From TK10-74A sp965217625 (lineage in GTDB: Bacteria > Chloroflexota > Dehalococcoidia > Bin125): a stretch of 64,000 nucleotides of DNA. The stretch is from contig OZ244557.1 of the NCBI GenBank assembly GCA_965217625.1, forward strand, positions 744,001 through 808,000, written 5' to 3'. Numbering within the stretch: position 1 is the stretch's first letter; each line of letters starts with the position of its first letter. Below are positions 51,014-62,499 of this stretch, piece by piece. A program made the translations under genes and the position numbers. Under the pieces are notes generated by a model that saw nothing but the letters and a program-made list of their open reading frames with translations, did not search any database and was not told the DNA's origin.

Positions 51014-52681
51014 GTGAGTTCCATTCCCGCGGACGGCCTGCGCGTCGTTCCCTTGGGCGGCCTGGGCGAGATCGGCCGCAACATGATGGTCTTCGAGACC
51101 CGGGACGACATCGTCGTGGTGGACGCCGGCATCCTCTTCCCGTCGGAAGAGATGCACGGCATCGACTACATCATCCAGGACGTGACCTACCTGCTGGAGC
51201 GTCGCGAGAAGCTGCGCGCCTATCTCATCACACACGGCCACGAGGACCACATCGGCGCGCTGCCGCACCTGCTCCACGATCTGCCGGCGCCGATCTACGC
51301 GTCGCGGCTGGCGCAGGGGCTGATCGGCGTCAAGCTGCGCAACGCGAAGATCCGCAACATCGAGCAGATCCAGGTGACGGAGGACACCGTCGTGGACTGC
51401 GGCTCGATCACGGCGGAGTACTTCCCGGTGGCGCACTCGATCCCGGACGCGATGGGGATTGCGCTGCGCACCCCGGCCGGCATCGTGGTCCACACGGGCG
51501 ACTTCAAGATCGATCACACGCCGGTGATGAGTGTGCCCACCGACCTGAACCGGCTGGCGCTGTACGGCGAGGAGGGCGTGCAACTGCTGTGCAGCGACTC
51601 GACCTACGCCGACACGCCGGGCCACACCGAGTCCGAGCTGTCGGTGGGCGAGGCGCTGGAGCATGTGATGCTGACAGCGCCGGGGCGCGTGATCATCGCG
51701 ACCTTCGCCTCGCAGATCGCGCGTGTCCAGCAGATCGTGGATGGGGCGGAGAATGCCGGCCGGACCGTCTTCCCGACCGGCCGCTCGATGGTGCAGAACG
51801 TGAAGATGGCGCGCGAGCTGAACTACATCCAGGCGCCCGGCGGCGTGATCCGTGACATCAGCCAGCACGAGAACTTCGCCGATGAGGATGTCGTCATCGT
51901 CTGCACCGGCGGCCAGGGCGAGCCGATGTCGGCCTTGGCGCGGATGTCGATGGGGGACCACCGCGACGTGCGGATCAAGCCGGGCGACACCGTCGTGATG
52001 TCGTCCAACCCCATCCCCGGCAACGAGTCGGCCGTCTTCCGGACGATCGACAACCTGTTCCGCGTGGGAGCCGAAGTGCGCTACGCACAGGGGGGCGCGG
52101 CGAACGTGCACGTGCGCGGGCATGCCGCCCAGGAGGAGTTGAAGACGGTTCTGGGACTCGTGAAGCCCAAGCACTTCATCCCCGTCCATGGGGAACATCG
52201 GCATCTGGCGGCGCACGTCAAACTGGCGCGGGCGATGGGCGTCGCGCCCGAGAACACGCACCTGCTGCGGGACGGCGCCGTCTTCGAGTTGACGCCTCGA
52301 GGCGGGGCGGTGGTGGGTGAGGCCTCGGCGGCGTACGTGTTCGTCGATGGTATGAGCGTCGGCGATGTGGACCACACGGTGCTGCGTGATCGCCAGCATC
52401 TGGCGACGGATGGCGTCGTGGTGGTGGTGGTCACGGTGGACCACGAGACGGGCGCGGTGGTGGCGGACCCGGATGTCGTCTCGCGCGGCTTCACGGGGCT
52501 GGATGAGTCCCCAGCGCTGCGGGAGCGGACATCGCAGGCGCTGCATGAGATGCTGGCCGGCGATAGCCACCCGGTGGAAGCGTCCGCGCTGCACGAGATC
52601 GTGAAGGATGAGATTTCCCGTTTCCTGTACCGCGAAACGCGTCAGCGTCCTATGGTGTTACCGGTGGTTGTGGAGGTGTAG
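51014..52681 (+). CDS. rnj: Ribonuclease J
   Basis: Metallo-beta-lactamase/beta-CASP ribonuclease with endo- and 5'-exonuclease activity in mRNA decay and rRNA maturation. 555 residues; GTG start at 51014 with GAGGAG. VVPLGGLGEIGRNMMVFE, HGHEDHIGALPHLL from residue 74 (zinc ligands), GDFKIDHTPV, CTGGQGEPMSALARM, PVHGEHRHLAAHVKLA. C-terminal domain present. 66 bp before ftsK. Confidence 0.96.
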   Translation: MSSIPADGLRVVPLGGLGEIGRNMMVFETRDDIVVVDAGILFPSEEMHGIDYIIQDVTYLLERREKLRAYLITHGHEDHIGALPHLLHDLPAPIYASRLAQGLIGVKLRNAKIRNIEQIQVTEDTVVDCGSITAEYFPVAHSIPDAMGIALRTPAGIVVHTGDFKIDHTPVMSVPTDLNRLALYGEEGVQLLCSDSTYADTPGHTESELSVGEALEHVMLTAPGRVIIATFASQIARVQQIVDGAENAGRTVFPTGRSMVQNVKMARELNYIQAPGGVIRDISQHENFADEDVVIVCTGGQGEPMSALARMSMGDHRDVRIKPGDTVVMSSNPIPGNESAVFRTIDNLFRVGAEVRYAQGGAANVHVRGHAAQEELKTVLGLVKPKHFIPVHGEHRHLAAHVKLARAMGVAPENTHLLRDGAVFELTPRGGAVVGEASAAYVFVDGMSVGDVDHTVLRDRQHLATDGVVVVVVTVDHETGAVVADPDVVSRGFTGLDESPALRERTSQALHEMLAGDSHPVEASALHEIVKDEISRFLYRETRQRPMVLPVVVEV

Positions 52682-52747
52682 CGGGCGGCCCCGGCCGCGC
52701 GTCCTCGCCTGCTTCGGGGTGACCTCGCACGAACGAGGCATCCTGCT

Positions 52748-55261
52748 ATGGCTCGATCCGCGAAGCCGGCGGCCCCAGGGGCGGCCCAACGCTCCGGCGC
52801 GCGTCCGCTCGTCCCCCGATTCCTGAGGACCATGCTCGGCCGGGCCGTGCCGCTCTTGGGCCTGGCGCTGATCGTGTTCGCCGGCCTGGCGGCGGCTTGG
52901 CTACTACAGGTCGACGTGCTTGGCGACGCGCGCGCGGGCGTCGCGGGGGCACTGGGCGTCGGCGTGTTCCCGCCCTTGGCGCTGTGCAGCCTGGCGGGAC
53001 TATGGCTGCTCGCCGGGGCGGCGCCCCTGCCAGCGCGGCGAGCCGCGCGCACGATGACGATCGGGACGCTGGTCTATGCGATCGGCCTGGGGATCGCGGG
53101 CTTCGTCACGCCCGATTGGACCCTGGGATCCGTCGATCTGGCGGTCGCAACCGCCAGCGGAGACGCCGGTGCATGGCTGGCGTCGGTCCCGGGCGTGGCG
53201 ATCATGCTGCTGATGGCGCTGACGATCTCCGCGATGATCACGCCGCACCACACGGCACAGGCGTTGCTCCTGAGCGGCGCAGTGACGTGGCTCAGCAGTC
53301 GCTGGCTGGGCCGGCAGTTGCGGGCGCTCTGGATCACGCGTCCGCGGCGGCGCCCGACGGACATGTGGGAGGCCGGCGTGGGACCGTCGCAGGCCGCCGA
53401 CGCCTACGCCTTCGACACGACCCTGCCCGCAGCCGAGCCCCACCTGCCGGCCACACCGATCCATGCACCAGCCGGCGCGGCGGCGGCCGGTGCGGCGGTG
53501 GAGATCAAGCCCGCGGCAGCGACCTCCGGGAGGGCCGGGGCGCCGAAGGACGCCGCGCGCCCCCTGCCCCCGGACGACTCCCTGACTCCCGCGCCCTCTG
53601 GAGCGAGCACGCGCCGCAGCACGGACGGCTGGATCCTGCCGCCCCTGAGCCTGCTGAAGCCCGATACCAAGCGCACCGGCAGCAGCGACAGCCCGCGCCA
53701 GGCGCAGGCGATCATCGACACGCTGGCGTCGTTCGGCGTGGACGCGGAGGTGACGCAGATCAACGAGGGCCCGTCCGTCACGCAGTTCGGCGTGGAACCG
53801 GGCTGGGACGTAAAGACCCGGATGGTCCCGGTCAAGGACGCCGACGGTGAGGCACAGCTCGACAAGGACGGCCGGCCCGTGCTGCGCGCGGAGGAGATCG
53901 GCCGGACGCGCGTGCGGGTGAACAAGATCACGCGGCTGACCAACGACATCGCGCTGGCGCTGGCGGCGCCGTCGATCCGGATGGAGGCTCCCGTCCCAGG
54001 GCAGCCGATCATCGGCATCGAGGTGCCCAACCGAGAGACGCGCATCGTCTCGTTGCGCGGTGTGATCGAGTCGCCGGAGTTCCGGCGGGTCGTCAAGAGC
54101 GGGGGGCTGCCCATCGCGCTGGGACGCGGCGTCGCCGGCCAGCCGGTCGCCGTGGACCTGACGGGGATGCCGCACCTGCTCATCGCGGGCGCGACGGGGT
54201 CCGGCAAGAGCGTATCGATCAACGGCATCATCACCAGCCTCATCACGCACCACTCGCCGGAGTCGCTGCGCCTGGTGCTCGTCGACCCCAAGCGGGTCGA
54301 ATTGACGACGTACAAAGACATCCCCCATCTGGCGTTTTCCCGCGTCGTCACGGACGCCGACGAGGTCACCGGCGTGCTGGCGGTCGTGGTCACGGAGATG
54401 GAGCGTCGCTACTACCGCTTCCAGCAGGTGGGGGCGCGCAACATCGCGGCCTACAACGCGGTAGAGCGACCGGAGGGACCCCTGCCGTTCTGGGTGGTGA
54501 TCCTGGACGAACTGGCGGACTTGATGATGGTGGCGCCGGTGGAGGTGGAAGCCCAGCTCGTGCGGTTGGCGCAGCTTGCCCGGGCGACGGGAATCCACTT
54601 GGTGATCGCAACGCAGCGTCCGTCGGTCGATGTGGTGACGGGGCTGATCAAGGCCAACTTCCCCACCCGGCTCGCCTTCGCGACGAGCTCGCAGACGGAC
54701 TCGAGGGTGATCATGGATCGGGCGGGAGCGGAGAAGCTGTTGGGTCGCGGCGACATGCTCTACCAGAGCCAGGATCGGATCACCGCGCAGCGCGTACAGG
54801 GCGCATTCGTCTCGGACGAGGAGATCGCAGCCGTGATCGGGTTCTGGTCGCAGGATCGCTTCCGCAACTTGCCGCGGCCGACGCTGGACCAGCAGTTGGA
54901 AGAGGCGATTGAACGCAGCGCCTCCCCGCGCGAGGACGGGCCGGTCACTGTGACGCGGCCGGCCGATGCGGACGGCGTGACCGCCGTGCCGCGCGCACCG
55001 ACCGTTGCTCCGCCACCCCCGACGGAGTCGCGCGATCCCGCGGACACGCTGTACCCCCGCGCCGTGGCGCTGGCGGCGGAGCACACTCGCGTCTCCGCGT
55101 CGATGATCCAGCGACGGCTGCGGATCGGGTATCCGCGCGCGGAGCGGCTGCTCGACGAGTTGGCCCGCAACGGCGTCGTGGGGCCCGACGAAGGGGGCCC
55201 GTCGCGCGTGGTACTGGTCCAGGAAGCGCCGGTCGGTGTCCCCGGCGGGGGCGGCGCCTGA
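52748..55261 (+). CDS. ftsK: DNA translocase FtsK/SpoIIIE family
   Basis: Pumps DNA for chromosome segregation at division. 837 residues. Around four to five membrane segments lie within residues 34-190, then a variable Ala/Pro-rich linker to about 300. The RecA-like motor has GATGSGKSVSI (Walker A, near 481), VVILDELADLMM (Walker B) and ATQRPSVDVVTGLIKANFPT. A C-terminal winged-helix gamma domain (about 765-825, SMIQRRLRIGYPRAERLLDE) reads KOPS-like DNA motifs. Confidence 0.96.
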   Translation: MARSAKPAAPGAAQRSGARPLVPRFLRTMLGRAVPLLGLALIVFAGLAAAWLLQVDVLGDARAGVAGALGVGVFPPLALCSLAGLWLLAGAAPLPARRAARTMTIGTLVYAIGLGIAGFVTPDWTLGSVDLAVATASGDAGAWLASVPGVAIMLLMALTISAMITPHHTAQALLLSGAVTWLSSRWLGRQLRALWITRPRRRPTDMWEAGVGPSQAADAYAFDTTLPAAEPHLPATPIHAPAGAAAAGAAVEIKPAAATSGRAGAPKDAARPLPPDDSLTPAPSGASTRRSTDGWILPPLSLLKPDTKRTGSSDSPRQAQAIIDTLASFGVDAEVTQINEGPSVTQFGVEPGWDVKTRMVPVKDADGEAQLDKDGRPVLRAEEIGRTRVRVNKITRLTNDIALALAAPSIRMEAPVPGQPIIGIEVPNRETRIVSLRGVIESPEFRRVVKSGGLPIALGRGVAGQPVAVDLTGMPHLLIAGATGSGKSVSINGIITSLITHHSPESLRLVLVDPKRVELTTYKDIPHLAFSRVVTDADEVTGVLAVVVTEMERRYYRFQQVGARNIAAYNAVERPEGPLPFWVVILDELADLMMVAPVEVEAQLVRLAQLARATGIHLVIATQRPSVDVVTGLIKANFPTRLAFATSSQTDSRVIMDRAGAEKLLGRGDMLYQSQDRITAQRVQGAFVSDEEIAAVIGFWSQDRFRNLPRPTLDQQLEEAIERSASPREDGPVTVTRPADADGVTAVPRAPTVAPPPPTESRDPADTLYPRAVALAAEHTRVSASMIQRRLRIGYPRAERLLDELARNGVVGPDEGGPSRVVLVQEAPVGVPGGGGA

Positions 55262-55351
55262 ACCGTCGATCCACCGTCGTCCCGCGGCGTAGTACGGCCA
55301 CGCTAGGCGACTCCCCCACAGTTGGCGCATACTGAGGGTGGGAGGCGACCA

Positions 55352-57160
55352 ATGCGCGCACTTGCTGATCTCGTGGCCCGCTGGCGAACGCCGGAGCCCC
55401 GCATCCCCGTGGAGCGGACGGAGGAGCAGGCCTGCGTGCTGTGCGGCACAGCGACGCGCGACACGCCGGGCTTCGAGTCGCATGGGGTCTGCGGCCAGTG
55501 CGGCTACCACCACGCGATCAGCGCCTGGACGCGCATCCGGCTGCTGGCCGATCCCGGCACCTTCCGCGAGTCGCACGCGTCGACGACATCGGTCGATCCG
55601 CTCTCCTTCCCGGACGGGGGCATGTACCGGCGGCAGCTGCGGGAGGCGTTCCGTCGCACGGCGCTGCGGGAGGCGGCGATCACGGGAACCTGCGAAGTGC
55701 GTGGACGCTCGGTGATGCTGATCGTGCTGGACTTCGGCTTCCTCGGGGGCAGCATGGGCGTGGTGGTCGGGGAGCGCGTGGCGCAGGCATTCGAGGATGC
55801 GACGCGGCGCAAGTTTCCGGTTGTGTCGATGATCTCCTCCAGCGGGATGCGGGTGTGGGAAGGTGTGCTGGCGCTGACGCAGATGGCGAAGACGGCCGCG
55901 GCGGCCGAGCGACACCAGCTCGCCGGGCTGCCGCACATCGGCGTGCTGTCGAACCCGAGCACGGGGGCGGCGTTCGGCTCCTTCGCGAATCTGGCCGACG
56001 TGCTGATCGCCGAGCCGGGCGCGCTGATGGGCTTCACGTCGCTGCGGGACCTGCAGCGCGACGAGGGACAGCCGCTCGACGCGGAGGCCCACTCGGCCGA
56101 GTCGCACTTGGCGCACGGGCTCATCGACCAGGTGGTGGAGCGGGGGCGGCAACGTGACCTGCTGACCTCACTCATCGACTTGATGAGCCCGTCGACGCGG
56201 CTGGAGATCACGCGGCGCTTGGAGCCCTTCGTGCGGCCGGGCGGCCGCGAGATCAGCCCCTGGCACGCGGTCGAACTCGCCCGGCACAGCGATCGACCCC
56301 AGGCAATCGACTACATCGGACGGATGACGACATCGTTCGTGGAGCTGCGCGGCGACCGCAGCGGCGAGGACGACCCCGCGATCGTGGCCGGGCTGGCCGA
56401 CCTGGGCGGCGAGGCGATCATGCTGATCGCTCAGCAGGGCGGGGCCGACGGCGCCGCCGCCGTCGTGCGGCCGGCCGGTCTGCGCAAGGCGATGCGGGCC
56501 ATGCGACTGGCCGAGAAGTTCACCTTGCCCATCGTGGCGCTGGTCGACACGCGCGGCGTCGAACAGACACGGACGGCCGAGGAGGGGGGGCTGGGGGCGG
56601 CGCTCGCCGCGACGCTGGCGCTGATGTCGCGCGTGAAGACCCCGGTCCTGTCGGTGATCATCGGGGAGGGGGGCAGCAGCGCGGCTCTGGCGCTCAGCGT
56701 CGCGGACCGGGTGCTGATTCTGGAGCACGGCATCTTCACGATCGCCTCGCCGGAGGAGGCGGCGCTGGCGTTGCACGGCGACGCGTCGCGGGTGGATGAG
56801 GTAGCCGAGGGGCTGCGCCTGACGGCGCGCGACGCCCTCGAGCTGGGCGTCGTGGACCTGATCGTGCGGGAACCGCAAGACGGGGCGCACGCCGACCCGG
56901 ACGCGGCGGCGAGCCTGCTGCGCACGGCGATCGTGCAGGAGTTGGGGGTGCTGGCGACGCAGCGGCCGGGGAGGCTCGTCAAACGTCGCTACAACCGCTA
57001 CCGGCACACGGGGGTCTACCAAAACTTCTTCCGCGTCAGCCTTGGGCGCAATCTTGTCGATCTGCGGCGGGGGGCGCTGGCGCGCGCGCGACAACGAATC
57101 CCGCAGCGACTGCGCGGCCTCCCGCCGGAACCCGACGAGCCGAGCATCCCGATCGATTAG
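55352..57160 (+). CDS. accDA: Acetyl-CoA carboxylase carboxyltransferase, fused beta and alpha subunits (AccD-AccA)
   Basis: Transfers carboxyl from biotin to acetyl-CoA. One 602-residue polypeptide; start at 55352 with GGGAGGCG. Residues 1-280 are AccD: zinc ribbon CVLCG...CGQCG, FLGGSMGVVVGERV, ISSSGMRVWEGVLALTQMAKT, FGSFANLADVLIAEPGALMGF. Residues about 290-560 are AccA: GRMTTSFVELRGDRS, GLRKAMRAMRLAEKFTLPIV, IGEGGSSAALALSVADRVLI. In E. coli these are two genes. The C-terminal ~50 residues are basic. BirA is in the window; accB/accC are not. Confidence 0.95.
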   Translation: MRALADLVARWRTPEPRIPVERTEEQACVLCGTATRDTPGFESHGVCGQCGYHHAISAWTRIRLLADPGTFRESHASTTSVDPLSFPDGGMYRRQLREAFRRTALREAAITGTCEVRGRSVMLIVLDFGFLGGSMGVVVGERVAQAFEDATRRKFPVVSMISSSGMRVWEGVLALTQMAKTAAAAERHQLAGLPHIGVLSNPSTGAAFGSFANLADVLIAEPGALMGFTSLRDLQRDEGQPLDAEAHSAESHLAHGLIDQVVERGRQRDLLTSLIDLMSPSTRLEITRRLEPFVRPGGREISPWHAVELARHSDRPQAIDYIGRMTTSFVELRGDRSGEDDPAIVAGLADLGGEAIMLIAQQGGADGAAAVVRPAGLRKAMRAMRLAEKFTLPIVALVDTRGVEQTRTAEEGGLGAALAATLALMSRVKTPVLSVIIGEGGSSAALALSVADRVLILEHGIFTIASPEEAALALHGDASRVDEVAEGLRLTARDALELGVVDLIVREPQDGAHADPDAAASLLRTAIVQELGVLATQRPGRLVKRRYNRYRHTGVYQNFFRVSLGRNLVDLRRGALARARQRIPQRLRGLPPEPDEPSIPID

Positions 57161-57207
57161 CCCGGGCGAGATCCACCCGGGCAGCCATCGACGCGCGCGC
57201 CGGGGGT

Positions 57208-57966
57208 CTAGGGCAGCAGGCCCGCCCGCGACGCCATGGGCGGCAGATCCTCCCGCGCCGTCCAGACGAGTTCATACAGTTGCTGGCGCCCTTCCATGCC
57301 GCGCAGGCGCCGGGGTCCTCGATCGATAAGGTCTTGCGCGGGGAAGTCGTGACGGATCTCCTCGTAGACGCTGCCCGAGAGCCAGATCTCACCGCCCTCG
57401 CTCTTGTCCATGACGCGCTGCGCCATGTTGACGGTGCGGCCCAGAATGTCGCCGCCGGGGCGCAGGAGCACATCGCCGCGGTGGAGGCCAATGCGAACCC
57501 GCACCGGCCAATCGGGCCGCATCGCGGCGCGCGCCGCGATGCGCCGCTGGATCTCGATCGCGGCGCGGGCCGCGTTGGCCGCGTCGGCGAAGACGATGAG
57601 GAAGCCGTCCCCAGTGCCCTTGACCTCGAAGCCCGCGAAGCGCTCGATGGCATTGCGGACGATGGTGTCGTGATCGTCGGAGACCTCGGCCCAGGCGAGG
57701 TCGCCCAGGCGCTCGGTGAGGTGGACCGAGTCCTCGATGTCGGTGAAGAGGACGGTCAGTGTGGTGCCGCTGGTGGGGTGCAGGGACGCGGTGAGCGCGC
57801 GCCCGTCGTTGGGGCAGAAGGCGGAGTCGGGGGGAGCCAACTCGCCGCAGAAGGCGCAGACGCGCGCACGTGCGTCGCCCTCCGCCGGGCGGATCCAAGG
57901 GGGGACGCTGACACGCAGGTGGCGTGGAGGCGCATCCTCCGGCGTTGTCACGGCAGTCCGTCCCAT
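57208..57966 (-). CDS. Class III nucleotide cyclase with N-terminal zinc ribbon
   Basis: Soluble protein of 252 residues. A small ribbon CAFCGELAPPDSAFCPNDG (about 37-55) precedes a class III cyclase domain: LFTDIEDSVHL (metal Asp), FEVKGTGDGFLIVFA (Lys and second metal Asp), GLHRGDVLLRPGGDILGRTV then NMAQRV (Asp and Asn). The Lys/Asp pair suits adenylate cyclase. Expected product cAMP, role unknown. A TATGAT lies about 50 bp upstream on the minus strand, within the 109-bp gap after uvrB. Confidence 0.85.
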   Translation of the reverse strand: MGRTAVTTPEDAPPRHLRVSVPPWIRPAEGDARARVCAFCGELAPPDSAFCPNDGRALTASLHPTSGTTLTVLFTDIEDSVHLTERLGDLAWAEVSDDHDTIVRNAIERFAGFEVKGTGDGFLIVFADAANAARAAIEIQRRIAARAAMRPDWPVRVRIGLHRGDVLLRPGGDILGRTVNMAQRVMDKSEGGEIWLSGSVYEEIRHDFPAQDLIDRGPRRLRGMEGRQQLYELVWTAREDLPPMASRAGLLP

Positions 57967-58075
57967 CCGGCCGGAACCAAGTACAGAGTCGTACCGTCCG
58001 GCGCTGGTCCGTGCTGATCATACGTGTCATCGCCCGCATCAACGTAATCGGGGGGTCAAATGGCCGAACGCGGCA

Positions 58076-60186
<2,111 letters not shown>

Positions 60187-60190
<4 letters not shown>

Positions 60191-60813
60191 GAGTCGGCCA
60201 GTTTCTGGAAGACGGCGCGGAGCACCGCTTCGGCGCCGGGTTCGAGTTCCTGACCGGCGACATCGTCGACCCAGGCCTGCGCCTCCCGGCGGGGGTAGCC
60301 CAGGTTGACGAGCGCCTCGACGGCGTCGAGCAGGGCGCGGTCCGCGGCGGGTGGGGGGGCGGTCGCGACCTCGCGGTACTGCTCGTCGCGCAGCAGGGCC
60401 TCCTCGACGACCTTGCCCTTCAGCTCGGCGACAACGTAGTCGGCCTGCCGGGCGCCGACGCCGGGGAGCTGTCGCAGGGCGGCCTTGTCCTCGGTCTCGA
60501 TCCAGTGGGCGATCGTGGAGACGGAGCTGGCCAGCGCCTTCTGCGCCTTGGTCGCGCCCATGTTCCGGACGCGCATGAGCTTCTTGAAGAAGTCCCGCTC
60601 GACGGGACGCAGGAAGCCGTACAGCACCGGCGTGGGGTTGCGATCCGGCACGTGGTAGTACGTGTAGAAGCTGACCTCCGTCGGCTGCGCCTCCATCGCG
60701 CGCCAGCAGTAGGTGGGCAGCAGCACTTCGTACCACAGCCCGCCGACCTCCACCTCCACGCTCTGGGCGTCCGCGTTCCAGCTCTTGGCGACGCCCTCGA
60801 TGCGCGTGATCAC
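60187..60813 (-). CDS. ruvA: Holliday junction branch migration protein RuvA
   Basis: Binds four-way junctions and loads RuvB. 208 residues. N-terminal OB domain (VEVGGLWYEVLLP, VLYGFLRPVERDFFKKLMRV), helix-hairpin-helix region (LRQLPGVGARQADYVVAELK) and a C-terminal UBA-like domain (EALVNLGYPRREAQAWV). Overlaps ruvC and uvrB by 4 bp each. ruvB is not in the cluster. Confidence 0.95.
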
Positions 60814-61349
60814 GACGGCGCCATCCGCGTCGCCACGCCCCCACCGCCCGCCAGCAGCCCGACACCCTCCAACAGAATGTGGCAGGCGGCGATGGCGAGT
60901 GCGTCCGAGGCGTCGCCGGGGGTCGGCACGGTGTCGAGGTCCAGCTGGACCGCGAGGGCCCGGGCGAGCGCGGCCTTCTCGGCGTTGCCGTCGCCGCTGA
61001 CGGCCTGCTTGACCTCGCGGGGGGCGTACTCAAAGAGGGGGAGGCCGCTGGCGGCGGCGGCCAGCATGGCGGCCGCCTGCGCCTGGCCCAGCGCCATGGC
61101 CGAGCGCACGTTGTCGCGCAGGAAGGGACGCTCCAGCACGACGACGGCGGGACGGTGCTCGTCGATCAGGGCCGCGACTTCGCGCTGGATGACGAGCAGG
61201 CGTTGCTCGATTGGCGCCGCCGTGGGGGGGCGGATGACGCCGTAGCGGGCGGCGCTGCCGGGGAGCTGCCCGGTCGTCTCCAGAACGCCCCAGCCGGTCG
61301 CGCGCAGCCCCGGGTCGATACCGAGGACCCGGATGGAAGGGGGGGGCAC
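60810..61349 (-). CDS. ruvC: Crossover junction endodeoxyribonuclease RuvC
   Basis: Resolves Holliday junctions. 179 residues. Catalytic carboxylates: Asp in VLGIDPGLRATGWG, Glu in VVVLERPFLRDNV, and the Asp pair of PGDASDALAIAACH. YAPREVKQAVSGDGNAEKA is the DNA-binding block. Stop overlaps ruvA start (ATGA); 5 bp after yebC. Confidence 0.96.
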   Translation of the reverse strand: MPPPSIRVLGIDPGLRATGWGVLETTGQLPGSAARYGVIRPPTAAPIEQRLLVIQREVAALIDEHRPAVVVLERPFLRDNVRSAMALGQAQAAAMLAAAASGLPLFEYAPREVKQAVSGDGNAEKAALARALAVQLDLDTVPTPGDASDALAIAACHILLEGVGLLAGGGGVATRMAPS

Positions 61350-61354
61350 GACGC

Positions 61355-62101
61355 TCAGGCTTCGACGAAGACGGACTCGGGCAGGTCGGCGTTGGTGGAG
61401 ACCCGCTGGACATCGTCGAGGTCCTCCAGCGACTCGATCAAACGCACGATCTGCCGGCCCTTCGATTCGTCCACACCGACGGTGTTGGTGGGGCGCATGA
61501 TGACTTCGGCCGAGGCGATGGTGACGCCGTTGCCCTCCAGCCCGTGGCGCACCGCCTCCACGTCGGCGGGGGCGGTGACGACTTCCAGGATGCCGCTGTC
61601 CACTTCGATGTCCTCCGCGCCGGCGTCGATCGCCTGTAGCTCCAGATCCTCCGCATCGGCGCCGGCGCCCAGATCGACCAGGACGACGCCCTTCTGCTCG
61701 AACGTCCAGGCGACGCTGCCCGTCTCGCCCAGACTGCCGCCCGCTTTGGTGAGGGTGGAGCGGACGTCGGAGACGGTGCGGTTGCGGTTATCGGTCAGGG
61801 TGTCGATGAGGAGGGCGACGCCGCCGGGCCCGTAGGCCTCGTAGCGGATCTCCTCCCAGTGCTCGCCGCCGCCGGTCGCGGTCGCGCGATCGATCGCGCG
61901 CTGGACGTTGTCCTTGGGCATGTTGGCCTGACGCGCCTTACCGATAGCGATGCGCAGCGCGGCGTTCTCTTCGGAGCTGGGGCCGCCCGCTTTGGCGGCA
62001 ACCATGATCTCGCGGGCGATCTTCGTGAAGATCTTGCCGCGCTTGGCGTCGGCGGCGCCCTTCGCGCGCTTGATGGTGGACCACTTCGAATGACCGGACA
62101 T
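61355..62101 (-). CDS. yebC: YebC/PmpR family regulatory protein
   Basis: TACO1/YebC family, 248 residues, starting MSGHSKWSTIKRAKGAADAK. Family members act as DNA-binding regulators or help translation of proline stretches. GKARQANMPKDNVQRAIDRA, YEAYGPGGVALLIDTLTDNRN, GSVAWTFEQKGVV are typical. GAGGGAAGCG precedes the start. First gene of yebC-ruvC-ruvA-uvrB, with element E2 upstream as its probable 5' leader or promoter region. Confidence 0.96.
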   Translation of the reverse strand: MSGHSKWSTIKRAKGAADAKRGKIFTKIAREIMVAAKAGGPSSEENAALRIAIGKARQANMPKDNVQRAIDRATATGGGEHWEEIRYEAYGPGGVALLIDTLTDNRNRTVSDVRSTLTKAGGSLGETGSVAWTFEQKGVVLVDLGAGADAEDLELQAIDAGAEDIEVDSGILEVVTAPADVEAVRHGLEGNGVTIASAEVIMRPTNTVGVDESKGRQIVRLIESLEDLDDVQRVSTNADLPESVFVEA

Positions 62102-62196
62102 GTCGCTTCCCTCACGCCGGCAGCGACCGGCAACCCATGGGGATTTTACACGCGATCGGGGCGCAGTGATCGTCCCGAAGGGCGCTTAGTACGGCG

Positions 62197-62433
62197 ATGT
62201 GCACGCCCTGGGCGTGTTTCCCGCCCGCTGGACCGGGCGAAAGCCAGAAACGCCTGTGTTCACTGGGGTTTTGGGGAATCATGGTGTGTCACGGGGGAGC
62301 ACTGGGGTGCATAGCGGGTCAGGAGTGTGCACGAGTGTGCAGCAGTGTGCATGTGTGTGCACGAGTTGTGCACGGGTCCGGAAGCTGTCTGTAGCGACCG
62401 CGATCTGCGGACGACCGCTCCGAGTATAGCGGA
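62197..62433 (-). repeat. Element E2: ~237-bp intergenic element, collinear copy of E1
   Basis: Fills most of the 398-bp yebC-panC gap (62102-62499). On the minus strand it begins with TATACT (62428-62423), then a small CCGC/GCGG stem, four 10-bp-spaced GTGTGC-type units (plus-strand 62325-62364) with a fifth shifted by one base, the 29-bp block identical to E1 (62303-62331), and ends with GTGCAC at 62199-62204. It lies just after the panC hairpin and reads toward yebC, so it could supply the yebC promoter and a ~320-nt leader. Confidence 0.8.
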
Positions 62434-62452
62434 TAATCCACAGGACGGGAAG

Positions 62453-62498
62453 CCCCGCGCCGTCGCGCCGTCATCCTCCGCGACGGAGCGGCGCGGGG
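62453..62498 (-). terminator. Hairpin directly after panC
   Basis: CCCCGCGCCG (62453-62462) pairs perfectly with CGGCGCGGGG (62489-62498), with further pairing possible inside the loop. It starts 2 bases after the panC stop codon and probably ends the panB-panC transcript. No U-tract. Confidence 0.55.
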
Positions 62499-62499
62499 A

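Noticed and set aside
53000..56152. Minus-strand frame spanning ftsK and accDA
   Set aside because: Antisense shadow of two well-supported genes; no ribosome-binding site or recognisable motif.
62197..62394. Small Cys/His-rich ORFs reading through E1 and E2 (peptides such as GVHSGSGVC)
   Set aside because: The two elements differ by indels that shift frame, and several frames are equally open; similarity is at the DNA level, so coding is unlikely.
62434..62442. DnaA-box-like TAATCCACA beside E2
   Set aside because: A single nonamer with one mismatch, no cluster, no dnaA/dnaN nearby and no AT-rich unwinding region; not an origin.
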